From assembly GCA_025594325.1 (NCBI GenBank), contig JANHCV010000001.1, positions 3,162,001 through 3,226,000 on the forward strand: a DNA stretch of 64,000 nt. The letters are read 5' to 3'. Below the pieces are notes generated by a model that saw only the letters and a list, made by a program, of their open reading frames with translations, did no database searches and was not told where the DNA came from. Positions 44,101-55,084 of this stretch are shown here, in pieces (the first letter of the stretch is position 1; every line of letters starts with the position of its first letter). Source of the stretch: Blastocladiella emersonii ATCC 22665. Its lineage: Eukaryota; Blastocladiomycota; Blastocladiomycetes; Blastocladiales; Blastocladiaceae. Made by a program: the position numbers and the translations under genes.

Positions 44101-47100
44101 GCGAGCTGGGCGCGGAGCGCGTCACACTCGGCGGCAGCCGCGTCGTGGGTCTGGGTCAGAGCAGCGACCTCGGCGTCCTTGGCGGCGACGGCGGCGCGGA
44201 CGGCCGCGAGGTCGCGCTGGAGCACCTCCTCGTTCTCGAGCGCGGCCGTCTCGAGGTTCTCATAGTCGGCGCGCAGCTGGCGGATCTGCGAGCTGCGAAG
44301 CGCGAGCTCGGCCTCGGCTTTGCGCAGCGCCTCTGCGGCCTGGTGCTGAGCGGCGGCGCGGGCCTCCTCGATCTCCATCTCGGCCTCGGCGCGCGCGTCC
44401 TCGATCTCGCTCGCGGCTGCGGCCTTGACCGTGTCGAGGTCCTTGCGCAGCGACGCGACGAGGTTGGACCGGGCCTCGAGCTCGCGCGACGCGAGCTGCA
44501 GCTTGCCGACGAACGCCTCCGAGTCGGTGAACAGCTTGGCGTACTCGGCCTGGTGGCGGGCCACATCGTTGTTGAGCCGGTCGATGGTCTCGGCGCGCGC
44601 AGCGAGGTCGGCGCGGAGCGACGCGGCGTCGCGCTCGGCATCCTTGAGCGCCGACACGGCCTTGACGAGCTCCGTCTCGCGCTCGTCGAGCTTGGCGCGC
44701 AGCTGGTCTGCCTCGTCGCGGGCGCGCGCCGCCTCCTCCTTGGACTTGGTCGCGTCCTCGTCCATGAAGGTGCCGGTGCTGAAGAAGTCGAGGGTGCGCG
44801 CGAGGTCCTGCGGCGGCGACGTGGACCGCGACTTGTTGCGCTCGTCCTCGAGCTCCTTGCGCAGCGAGACGAGCGTCTCCTCGGACAGCGCCACCTTGGA
44901 CTCGAGGTCGGCGACCTGGCGCTGCGTCGTCAGCAGCTGCGACCGGAGCGCGTGCAGCTCGACGGCCTGGGTGCTGCACTCGGCCGTCTTCTGACGCGAC
45001 TGCGCCTCGAGCTCGGCCGACCGCGCCTCGAGCCGCGCCGCGCGGTCGCGCGCCTCGGTGAGCTCGTCGCGCAGGGACTCGACCTCCTCCTCGAGCGAGG
45101 CGACCGAGTCGCGGTAGTGCGAGACCTCGTCGCGGGCGCGCGCCAGGGCGTTCTTGTGCTCGTCGGCGAGGGCGCGCGCGCTCGACGTGTCGTGGTCCTC
45201 GGTCGCGGCGTTGCGCGCGGCGACGACCGTGGCCTCCTCGAGGGCCTGCTCGGCGACAAGCTTGGCGTGGATCGCGTCCTCGAGCTGGCGCTTGGTCTCG
45301 TCGTGCTCTTCGGCCATGGTCTGGATGCGCGCCTTGCAGTCGGACACGGCGGCGCGGGCGCGGTCGAGGAGCGCCGACTTGTCGGCGAGCTCAGCGCGCA
45401 CCGTGTCGAGCATGTCCTCGAGGTCGTGGATGCGGCCGTGGAACTCGTCGACGCCGGCAATCACCTGGTTCGACTGGCGCAGCTCCGTGACGAGCGCCTG
45501 CAGCTCCTCGTTGCGCGTGGCCACCTCGTGGATCTCCTCGTGCAGCTGCTCGAGCATCAGGTCGTAGTCCTTCTTCTGCTGCTCGGCGAACCGCGCGACC
45601 TGGTTGATCTTGCCGTTGGCCTCGGCGAGCTGCGCGCGCGCCTGGTCGATCTCGGCGTCGCGGTCGTCGAGGAGCCGCTCCATGGACTCGCGCTGCTCGC
45701 GCGTCGCCGCGTTCGAAAACACCTCCTGCGCCGTGGCCGACAGCGACAGCTTCTCCTGCATCTGGCGGCGCTCCTCGTCGAACTTGACGGCCTGGCGCTT
45801 GAGCTGCGAGACGAGTTCGCGCTCGCGGGACTCGAGCTCGAGGATCCGCGGCTGGAGCGACGTGGACGCCGCCTGCTCGAGCTCGCGGACGCGCGCGCGG
45901 GCCTCGTCGCCGCGCCGCGCGAGCTCCGACACGCGCTGCTCGAGCTTGAGCTTCTCGTCCTTGGCGGCCGTCAGCTGGCGCGACGTCTCGACGAGCTCCT
46001 GCTCCATGCGCTCGTGCGTCTTCTTGAGCCGCGCGAGCTCCTCGCCGCGCTGCGCGTCGCGCTTCTTCATGGCGTCGTGGTCCGCGAGCCGCTGCAGTGC
46101 TTCCTCGGGCGGCAGCATCGACTGACGGAACACGGACCGCCGCACCGGCGCGCCTGACTTGACCTCCTGCAGCGTCTCGAGGATCATGGTGTCGCGCGGC
46201 CGCTTGGGCGTCGCGAACGGTAGCCGGAGCTTCTCCTTTTCGCCCGTCGTCTATGTTCGCGGGCGTTGTTAGCGATGCTCGGCAATCGAAGACACGCGAG
46301 CCGAGCGTACCACGAAGAGCAGATGAACAAACAGCTCGAGCAGCGCGTCAAAGTCCTGGGCCTGGGCCGAGTGGCGGCGCGCCTTGTCGGGCGGGCTCTG
46401 GCTGAGCGACTGCTGGAGGGCCTTGAGCTGGACGGCGACCTTGACGCACTCGCCGATCTCGTACTCGACGTCGAACAGCTTGGACTCGAGCTTCCACACC
46501 GTGTCAGTGAAAGTGGCCTCGACCTCGCGCTCGTCGTGCTGCGCCGTCGAGCTCTCGAACAGCTGCGTGATCTGGTGCACGAGCGACCGCACCGACGATT
46601 TGGACAGGACCGCCGCGTACGCCTCGAGCTGCGCGATGCGCGAAAACGAGTTGCGCTGGCCGCCCCCGCTGGCGACGAGGGCGCGCGGGGACACGGGCGC
46701 CGGCGAGCCAGGGAGCTCGATGGCCGAGGCGGCGGCCTGCGCTTCGGCCTCGGCCTCGTTGCCGTGCTGCTGTTCCGCGGCATCGTTGCCATTGGGCGTG
46801 TTGGGCCGGTCGAGGTGCGGCGCCGAACGGGACCGCGGCATGTTGGGCGGCTGCTGGTGGTGGTGGTGGTGGTGTGGTGGCACGCCGTTCTGCGGCGACC
46901 CGCCGGCAGCGACGGCCGCGGCCTCCTCGGGCGTATAGCTCTCGAAGATGTCGAGCGACGCGCCAAAGTCGAGTTCCGGGATCAGGCTGGTCACCTTGGG
47001 GTTGCCGCGGGCCTTGCCGCCCGAGATGGACGACGTGGACCCCTTGCGTCCGGCGGGCGACGAGCGCTTGAGCTGGAGCTCGAGGTCCGACTTTTGCTGC

Positions 47101-48403
47101 TGGAGCAGGTTGACCTTGCGCATGAGGTTCTCGACCTTGACGGTCGCGGCGGCCGCGCTGCTGGCCTGCTGTTGCTGGGCCAGCGCGGCGGCGGGCGGCG
47201 CGGCGCGGAGCTTCTTGACCGTCTGCTCGAGCTCCTGGTTCTTGCTGGCGAGCGCGAGCACCTTGGCGTCGAGTTCCTGGTTCTGCGCCGACAGCAGCGC
47301 GAGCTTGCTGCGCATCGCGTCCGTCTCGCGGTTGCGCGCGCGCTCGAGCGACGCGTGCCGCTGCGCCACCAGGTTGTCGGCGCTCTGGCTCGTCGGGATC
47401 GACGCCAGCTGCACGCTCTGCTTGCGCGGCGGCGGCGCGTCCATGAACTGCTGCGCGCGCGGCGACAGCGGCGCGCCCTGCGGCGGCGAGCGCTGGCCGC
47501 GGGTCTGCGGGGACGACGCGGCAGACGCGCCGGCGGCGGCGGCGGCGGCACGCGGGCCGAGCGGGGAACCGGGCGGGGTCACGACGCGGCGCGTCGGCGG
47601 CGACGCCGCGGGCAGCTCCATGGGGATCTGGAGCGGCGTGAACTCGGGCCCGCTCGGGCGGCGCTGCATCTGCGGGTGCTGGGGCGGGGTTGGTGGCGGG
47701 GCCGAGGCAGGCGGCGGGGTCGCGCTGTTAGCGCCGTTGCTGGCGCCGTGGGCGAGGGCGACGCGCGAGGCGACCACGTCGTCGAGGCGGCGCTTGAAGA
47801 TGCGCTCCTTGATCTCGGCCTGGCGCTTGAGGAACTTGACGAGCTCGGTGGCGAGGATCTCGACGCGCTTGTTGGAGAACTCGAGCTGGCGCGCCGCGTC
47901 GCGCTGCGACCGCTTGTCCGACGACACATTGGCCATGCTCTGCGCTGAGTTGCGCACCGACACCTCGTAGTCGAGCTTGCGCTCGTATTCTGTCAAGCGT
48001 GGCGCGGGTTAGTCTCGAGGATACCGCGTAGCGCGTATGTATGCATACCTCGGATGATCACGTCGAGAATTTGAACGTCCTAGCGCGAACGTCGTGGTCA
48101 GTCCGAGTCTTCCGTGGTACGCGGAAGCATGAGCCGTACCTTGAGCAGGTTCTGGAGGTCTCCAGCGCCGCCGGGGCCCGACAGGAGCGGGTTGCCGGGG
48201 ATCTGCATCGGCTGCTGCGCCTGGGGCGGCATCTGGATGGGCATCTGCATCTGCATCTGCTGCTGCTGCGGCTGCGGCTGCTGCTGCGGCTGCGGCTGCT
48301 GCTGCATCATCTGGGCCTGAGGATGTTGCTGTTGTTGTTGGTGGTGGAACTGGGGCCCAGGCCCCGGCGGCGAGCCGAGGCTCGAGTAGAAGGGCGTGGA
48401 CAT
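38133..48403 (-). CDS. Giant coiled-coil protein with HR1-like N terminus
   Basis: Four exons, 48403-48140, 48079-48049 (31-nt microexon), 47989-46311 and 46250-38133, read in one frame and give about 3363 residues. The N terminus is Gln/Met/Pro-rich. An HR1-like helical hairpin (about 83-165) spans three exons: DLQNLLKDVQILDVIIREYE, then RKLDYEVSVRNSAQSM. HR1 domains bind Rho GTPases. A Pro/Ser-rich linker, a short coil and a helical region with RNSFSRIAQLEAYAAVL follow. Residues 680-3363 are almost unbroken heptad coiled coil rich in Ala, Glu, Leu and Gln. Units beginning ADYEHLRRRL recur between about 2335 and 3155. I do not recognise a named family. A tether or scaffold for polarity, septum, Golgi or basal body is possible. 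Confidence 0.82.
38760..41215 (-). repeat. Array of ADYE-type coiled-coil repeats (protein level)
   Basis: In the giant protein the motif ADYE(H/Y)L recurs. Over 39.5-40.2 kb the spacing alternates between 30 residues (ADYEYLRRRLHQLEGTQAEL plus ten more) and 37 residues, where a heptad is inserted. Outside this core the spacing is irregular. The DNA echo is GTAGTCGGC recurring on the plus strand at 90- or 105-111-nt steps. Confidence 0.75.
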
Positions 48404-48714
48404 GGTCGTGGTCGCGGACAAGGATCGAGTGGAAGGCGGCGGCTGCAGGCCCGCTGCAGCAAGTCAATGGTCGGTCGGATCTCCGACTCCGTGGTCCTTA
48501 TGCTTCGTTGAAAGTGAGGTTGCGGAGAGAGGGGGAGCAGGAGAAGAGAAGGCGAAGGCGTCTCCCAGCGCGGCGCGTCGGTGTGGCGCGGTCGCGAGCC
48601 GAGCCGCGTGCCGAGGACCACTCACGCTGGGCGCGTGGTCATAGCTCTAAGCCACCGCCACCATACGGGCGATGAAAAAGTATTACATGTGATACGCGGG
48701 AACATCGGGATATC
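48404..48714 (-). promoter_or_regulatory. Upstream region of the giant coiled-coil gene
   Basis: 311 nt between its start codon and the stop of CIA30 on the same strand. In the gene sense, the first 230 nt upstream of the ATG contain no other ATG, consistent with a leader. CATGTGATA lies at 48686-48694. An upstream in-frame TTG is not needed as a start. Confidence 0.4.
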
Positions 48715-49736
48715 TCACTCGTTGATGTCGAGGCGCTTGAGGTGGTGCTCGATCTGGCGCACGCGCTCCTTGTCGCCGCGGTGGTGGGCGAGGATCAGCT
48801 CGCCCTCGAGCTCCTCGTCGCTGAGCCCCGGCGGGTTGGTGGCGGCGATGGAGGCGACCTCGATGTGGAAGGGCCCGTCCTGCTTGACGACCGAGATGCT
48901 GAAGGCCTCGACGTTGGCGAGCGGCAGGTCGCGCTGGTTGTCGAGCACAAAGCCCTTGTGGGTCAGGATGAAGTGGCGGAACGGGATCTGGAACGTGTGC
49001 CAGTCGGCCGAGTCGAACTTGAGCGGGTACTGGTACAGGTCGAGCTCGGCGTACGTCGTGGCCTTGATGTTGAGGAAGAACTGGCGCGGCGACGCGCCCT
49101 CGCCGCGGGACCCGGCCGCCGTCGCGTCAACGACCTGCTGGTTGAGCGGGACCGGTGGCGCAGGCTCGTCGCTGTTCCACCCGCCCGACACGGGCGGCGG
49201 GAGGAGCTCCTCCTCCTCGGCCGTGGCGGTAGCGGCGGCGGGTTCTGGAACAGCCTTCTCGGCCTCGGCGGCGGCGGCGGCGGTGCGTGGGCTCAGGTCG
49301 CGGGCGACGAGCTCGAGGTAGCTGTAGCGGGTCAGGTCGTGGTTGGTCTGGCCGAACAGCGTCCTTGGCAGCAGGCGGGTCTTGAGGCCGGCGTATCCGG
49401 ACGCCACGTACTTGCAGTCGGCGGGCACCTCGGTCGAGACGTGGCCGCGGAACACGGCGGCGGGGTGCGCGGCGTCGCCGTTGTGCTCGAGGACGGCCTC
49501 GGACCGGCCGCCCAGGGCCTTGTCGCTGCCCACGACCAGGTCCTTGAGCGAAGCCTCGTCCTTGAACGTGTACAGCTCGAGGCGGCGCGGCAGGTCCGCG
49601 GGGGACATGCGTAGGACTAGAGGGTGGGTCGGGAGGAGATCAGGACCGGCATCATTGACGACACGGGAGATCGATGCCGACCGTTGGAGGCGTCCTTGGT
49701 GGCGCGCTCGACGGAGCGGCGCAGGAACCCGAGCAT
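48715..49736 (-). CDS. CIA30: Complex I intermediate-associated protein 30 (NDUFAF1)
   Basis: Mitochondrial assembly factor for respiratory complex I. Two exons, 49736-49682 and 49616-48715, give 318 residues. The 18-codon first exon is basic and amphipathic (MLGFLRRSVERATKDASN), as expected for a mitochondrial import signal. The core begins RRLELYTFKDEASLKDLVVG and has SDKALGGRSEA. It continues with the beta-sandwich signatures KATTYAELDLYQYPLKF and WHTFQIPFRHFILTHKG. The Ala/Glu/Pro-rich insert in the middle (about 125-175) is unusual. The C terminus adds a helical LERIKH-like stretch (ERVRQIEHHLKRLDIN). Presence implies the organism retains complex I, unlike Saccharomyces. The intron donor GTCGGC is weak, but the spliced protein fits the family. 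Confidence 0.88.
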
Positions 49737-50138
49737 GGCGGTTTGGTGGTGCAGTGCCGTTGCAGCAAGTCGCGGTCAATGGAAGGGCGCGCTGCGCGCA
49801 GGATACATGGGTTTGATGGCGGAGACGAAGAGCAACAGCAAGTCGCGTGAGCCGCCGCTTCTGGAACGACCTGCCAAGGCGGCACGCGTCGCTCGCTGTC
49901 TGCCTTCCCCGCTCGCTCGCTCGCTCCCCCTCTCTCCCGCCTGCAGCGCTGCCGTATGATAAAGCAGCTGTAACCAGCGCCACGCAACGCACTCGACAGT
50001 AGAGGGAGACCACGATCCTCCCCGCCAGCACACTCATTCGCGTCACACACGCACACGTACACGGCCACCGCGTCGCAGGACCCGACCTCCACCTCCACCT
50101 CTACCGCACCCAACACCACCACCACCAGTCGCACAGCC
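49737..50138. promoter_or_regulatory. Divergent promoter CIA30 / RVS167
   Basis: 402 nt between divergent starts. The RVS167 side is CA/CCA-rich just before the ATG, a pattern also seen before ODC. CGTATGATAAAG near 49952 is the only AT-rich block. No gene is supported. Confidence 0.45.
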
Positions 50139-51619
50139 ATGTCCTGGTACGACGCACTTGCCCGCGCACGCCTCCACGACGCGCGACGTAACCATTCCGG
50201 TACGCGTGTAGGAAGGGCTTCGTCAAGGCGGTGCAGCGTCTGCCGCACCAGGTGCTGGCGCGCACGGGCAACGCCGACAGCACGCTGGACGAGGAGTTTG
50301 AGGTGCTGAACGCGCAGTTCGAGGCGCTCAACGAGGCGGCGAGCGCGCTGCAGGGCGACGCGACCAAGTTCAAGAAGGCGGTCGAGACCATGCTGGCGCA
50401 CCAGCACTCGTTTGCGACGACGCTGCTCGAGGTCTTCTCGCCCATCGCCGCGGGCACGGGTGCGTCGCCCGTGCCGTCGGCCGACGGCGGGACTACGAGC
50501 GGGTCGACGTCGCCCGTGCCGTCGCTCGCGCGCACTCGGTCGCTCAAGCGCCACCACACGCCGTCCGAGTCGCTCGAGGCCGTGGGCGCGTACCAGCGCA
50601 ACCTCGAGGCCGTGCGCGACCCGATCCTGCAGGACCTGTCGACGGTCGACCGCCGCATCATCCAGCCCACGGCCGACCTGCTCGAGGTGTTCAAGGCCAT
50701 CCGCAAGACCATTGTCAAGCGCAACCACAAGCTCGTCGACTACGACCGCCACCGCGGCGACGTGGCCAAGCTGCGCGCCGCGCCCGCCAAGGACGCCAAG
50801 GACGAGCGCCGCCTGATCCAGACCGAGCAGTCGCTGCAGCAGGCCACCCACGAGTTTGCCGTGCTCAACGACGCCATCAAGGCCCAGCTCCCGCAGTTCC
50901 TGCGCCTGCGCGTCGCCTTCATCGACCCGTGCTTCCAGTCGCTCTACCTCCTGCAGCTCAAGGTCTACCGCAACCTCGCCGCCATCACCGACTCGCTGCG
51001 CGCCTTCCCGCAGCAGATCGACTTCGCCACCCCGACCGTCCCCGGGTTCCAGGCCAAGCACGCCCAGGTCGAGGACCTCATCAACAAGCTCACCATCCTC
51101 AAGTTCACCCCCGCCGCCCTCGCCGCCGCCACCGCCGGCCAGCCACTCCCCGGCCAGCCCGGGGCGGCGCCCAACGGGACCGTGTCGCCCGCCGCGGGCG
51201 CACCGGGGGCACCCGCCGGCACGCTGCCGCAGTACACGACGCTGCCCACCGCTGGCTCCAAGTCGCCCGTCCCGACCATGGTCACGGGCGTCCCCACGGG
51301 CTCGCCGTACGGCGCCGCTGCTGCCGCGGGCGGCGGCAAGGCGGCGTACGCTGCGCCACCCACGGCGCTTGCCGCCGGCGGTCTCGCCGCTGCGTCGATG
51401 CCCGTGCCGAAGCCCGCACCACCGGTTCCGGCAGCGGCGCCCGCGGTGCTCAAGGTGGTGTCGGCGCTGTACGATTTCGAGGGCCAGCAGGCCGACGACC
51501 TGCCGTTCCGCGCAGGCGACCGCATCGAGGTGCTCGAGGCGACCGACTCGCAGAACGACTGGTGGAAGGGCCGGTGCCACAGCCGCACCGGCTTCTTCCC
51601 CGCGAATTACACGCAATGA
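50139..51619 (+). CDS. RVS167: Amphiphysin-like BAR-SH3 protein RVS167
   Basis: Membrane-curving endocytosis protein acting at actin patches. The first coding exon is only 8 nt (50139-50146, ATG-TCC-TG). The second is 50212-51619, and together they give 471 residues (yeast 482). The joined N terminus MSWKGFVKAVQRLPHQV is the expected amphipathic helix of the N-BAR domain. The BAR region (about 20-270) includes LDEEFEVLNAQFEALNEAAS, KLVDYDRHRGDVAKL and VEDLINKLTIL, with a Thr/Ser-rich insert at about 85-120. An Ala/Pro/Gly-rich linker follows. The C-terminal SH3 domain has ALYDFEGQQADDLPF, NDWWKGR and GFFPANYTQ at the very end. Its stop is 65 nt from the convergent PEX3 stop. Confidence 0.95.
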
Positions 51620-51684
51620 GCGGCGAGCTGTACCAACTTCCGTTGTGTGGATACACTGTTTGACTGTATTGCTGTTGGTGCTTA

Positions 51685-53034
51685 CTACTCGACGCACACG
51701 CCGTCAAACTGGGCGTAGATGACCATACTCAGCTGCTGCAGCTGGTCGGTCCGCGACAGCGTGGCAATGTACTCGTTGGGCACGCCGTTGATGACACCAT
51801 GCACGAGCTGCTTGGCGTGCGGCAGGAGCGCGGCGAGGGGCACGTCACTGCGCACGTCGGCGCTCGTGATGCGCGGGAACGCCAGATCCGCGAGCTGCGC
51901 ATGCATCTGCGCGAACACGGCGTCGAAGCACGCCGTCAGCGCGTCGCGCGCATGCGGGGCCTCGAGCACGTCGCGCGCCTCGTCCAGCAGCCGGCGCAGC
52001 GTCGGGTCCGCGACCGCGGCGTCGGCTGCCGCGATCCCGCCCGCGCGCAGAACGGCTGCCTCGTCGTGTTCCGCGGGCAGCATCATGCCCGCCACGTCGA
52101 ACGGCGCGAGTGCGTCACCGTCGGTCGCGGTGGTGGCCTCGACGCGGGCGCGGACGGCGGCGAGCATGGAGTCGAGGTCGTCGCGCGTCAGCGGCTTCTT
52201 GAGCGGGACGCCGCCGAACACCGACTCGACAGCGACGCGGACGCGCGCGGCGCAAGCGCGCCACCCCGAGTGCAGCAGGTGGTACGAGAAGGTCAGGAAC
52301 ACGGACTCGGTGTGCTGCGGCAGGAACCGCGGCGGCGGCTGCAGCGCGGTGGCGGTCGCGATCGAGTCGGGCGACGCAGGGTCGTACACGACGCTGTCGA
52401 GGTACATGAGGCGGCCAATCAGGTTCAGCTGCACGCGCGTCAGCACCGTCAGCATCGACACGGCGTACAGCGCGGTGATGAGGCGGGTCAGGTCTACACC
52501 CGATAAAGGTCAGGTTCGGGTTCGCGACAGCGGTTATGGTGATACGCACTGACGATCTTGAGCTCGTGCCACAGCTCGGCCTTGGACATGTGCTCGTACT
52601 CGTCGACATTGCCGCCGCCGGCGACCGCGGCGGGCGCAGCGGGCGCGTCGTCGCCGTTCTCGCCCATGGCAGCGGGCGCCGCGGGGGCGGGGGCGCGGCG
52701 CGACTGCAGCGCGGCGGCCAGCTTCTCGGCGTTGAGCTCGGCGAACATGGTCTCGGCGAGCTCGGGCAGCAGCGCGAGCACGGTGAAGGTGCAGTCCTGC
52801 TGGTTCTGCTCGAAGCGGCGCTTGATGCTGCGGCGGGCGGATCGCGGGTTAGCGGCGGCTCACGGCACCCAGCTAGGCCGTGGAACCGTACTTTTCGAGA
52901 GCGGCGCGGTCGCGGTAGGCCTGCTCCTGGGCCTCGAAGAAGCGGCGCTTGGCGTACTGGCCGGCGAGGTACGCGCCCGCGGTCAGGCCGCCGAGCCAGA
53001 GCGCCTTGCTGCGGTGGCGCTTGAGGAAATCCAT
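51685..53034 (-). CDS. PEX3: Peroxin-3 (PEX3)
   Basis: Peroxisomal membrane protein that recruits PEX19 with its membrane-protein cargo. Three exons, 53034-52892, 52827-52550 and 52493-51685, give 409 residues. The N terminus MDFLKRHRSKALWLGGLTAG holds the basic cluster and single membrane anchor. The conserved block KRRFEQNQQDCTFTVLALLP crosses the first intron. ELWHELKIVNLTRLITALYA and LTVLTRVQLNLIGR follow. A Gly/Ala-rich insert lies between them. The C-terminal half (FLPQHTESVFLTFSYHLLHS) is conserved in the family. The splice sites are GTACGG/CGCAG and GTGCGT/TGTAG. It is divergent from PRI2, and another peroxisomal gene, ANT1, lies 2 kb beyond. Confidence 0.93.
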
Positions 53035-53257
53035 TTGTTTGCAACGTTGCTTGAGAGAGAGGAGGGGAGAGAGAAGGGACCGCGGGCGGCGACGCCGACT
53101 TGGCCGGAGCGCGCGGTTCAACCAGCTGGTGATGCCACGCCGTCACACGATGCAAAGTCGCGTCCCTCTCCTCGCTCGTCGTCCCGTCCCCTGCCCTCGC
53201 GACGACGCATCTGCTACGAACCAACTCCTCGGCCGACTCGCCGCAACCCCACCCACC

Positions 53258-54957
53258 ATGTTTCGCAACAAGTCGCGCCGCGCACAGTCGACGGTCGCCT
53301 CGGGCGGGCGCGGCGGGCCCACGACCCTGTCGTCGTCCTCGTCCAACCTCGCGGCGGCGGGGTTCCCCGGCGTCTCGGTGCTGTCGGGCGACGAGTTCCC
53401 GTCGCGCCTCAACTTCTACGGCGTGCCGCCGCTCGACACCATCTCGGTCGACGACTTTGAGATGGCCGCCATCGACCGCCTGCGCGTGCTCAAGGGCCTC
53501 GAGACGGCCCAGATCCGCAACCTCGCCGACGCCGACCTGCAGGCCACGCTAGCCAAGCTCGAGGACGAGTACCTGCCGCTGCACCCAAACGGGAGCGACG
53601 CGCTCCGCTTGTGCGAGGAGCGGCGCCGGGATAACCTGTCCCACTTTGTCCTCCGCCTCGCCTACGCGCGCAGGTACGACGGCTGCTCGGGTGATGGATC
53701 GACTGCTTGCTGATACCTGTGTTCGAACGTGTAGCGAGGACCTGCGATCGTGGTTCGTGCGCCAGGAGACGCTGCTGTTCCGGTACGCGCTCCCTCCCCC
53801 GCTACAACTAGCGCGGCCACTCACCGCCCTCACACAGCCTCCGCCTCGAGCGCGAATCCGCGTCGGAAAAGGTCGCCTTCATCAACGCCATGAACCTCGA
53901 CCTCGCCGAGGTGTCGGCGGGCGAGCGCGACGAGCTGCGCGACGACCTGGTCGCCGTCAAGATGAGCTCGAACCCGACGCTGTCGTACGCCGTGGCGGCA
54001 GCCGAGCTCGACAAGGAGCGGTACTACAAGCTGGCGTGGACGCGCATGCTCGATCTCGTTGGCCGGCGCCGGTGCCTGGTGCGCGGCGGCCACGCGTACA
54101 TTGGGCCGAGCGACCTGCTCGCGCTCGTCGTCAACGAGTACCGCGCGCACCTCGCCAAGCAGCTCGAGCTGACCTCGCGGTTCCTGCCGCGCATGGACGA
54201 GGACGAGCGGCTCGTCCCCGTGCTGACCAACCTCAGCAAGCAGTACCTCGGCCGCGACCAGTACACGCAGTCGGCGACGGGCCGCGTCTCGGCCGACGAC
54301 GTGGACGCGCTCGCCCCGCGCCACTTCCCGCTGTGCATGCGCCACCTGCACGCGCAGCTGCGCGGCAACGGGCACCTGCGCCACGGCGGACGCATGCAGT
54401 ACGGCCTGTTCCTCAAGGGCATCGGCCTCCCCATCGAGGAGGCCCTGACCTTCTGGCGGCGCAACTTCCGCCACCTCACCGACGACACGTTCAGCAAGCA
54501 GTACGCCTACAACATCCGCCACAACTACGGCCTCGAGGGGAAGCGCGCCAACTACGCGCCCTACTCGTGCGTCCGCATCATCACCTCCAACCCGCCGTCC
54601 ACGGGCGACCACCACGGGTGCCCCTTCAAGCACTTTGGGGAAGAGAACCTCCGCCAGGCCATCACGTACCACGGCGTCGCCGAGTCCGACGCCCGCGGGA
54701 TCCTCGAGCTCGCGCGCCAGGGCCACTTCCAGGTCGCATGCACCCGCTTCGCCGAGGCCAGCATCAACGGCGCGCGCGCCGCCGCGGGCCAGCCGCCCGT
54801 CCAGATCGACCCGATCGAGCACCCGAACCAGTTTTACGCGCAGAGCGTACAGCTCACGACGGCGGCGGGGACCGGGGCGGGCGCGGCGGCAGCGGGGTCG
54901 CAGCCAGTGGCTGGACCGGTCCCACCACCAACGATTCCTCCGACGCCGGTTGCCTAG
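53258..54957 (+). CDS. PRI2: DNA primase large subunit
   Basis: Regulatory subunit of primase in the Pol alpha complex, needed for RNA primer synthesis. Three exons, 53258-53673, 53735-53782 (48 nt) and 53838-54957, give 527 residues (yeast 528). The N-terminal half includes RLNFYGVPPLDTISVDDFEM, AIDRLRVLKGLE and SHFVLRLAYAR. The iron-sulfur domain has all four cysteines at about 320 (FPLCMRHLH), 399 (YSCVRII), 415 (HGCPFKHF) and 455 (QVACTRF). Their spacing of 79, 16 and 40 is close to yeast. HGGRMQYGLFLKGIGLPIEE is the family core. The Pro/Ala-rich C-terminal 30 residues look disordered. Confidence 0.96.
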
Positions 54958-55084
54958 TAGAGAAACGGACGGGTGGTATGGCACACGTTGATACATTTAG
55001 GAGGTTTGCGACAGAAGAGTATAGGTAGGGGTAGAGAGGGACGACGGCGAATCAAGCGCCGCCACAATCGACAAGGGAGCGCAA

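Noticed and set aside
41358-46157. Several antisense open frames of 500-800 codons opposite the giant coiled-coil gene
   Set aside because: Leu/Gly/Arg/Glu-rich strings follow from reversing GAG/CTC-rich heptad codons. The minus-strand reading has clear protein structure and intact splicing.
48404-48421. Upstream TTG as start of the giant coiled-coil gene
   Set aside because: A normal ATG in frame lies 18 nt downstream, so there is no reason to invoke a non-ATG start.
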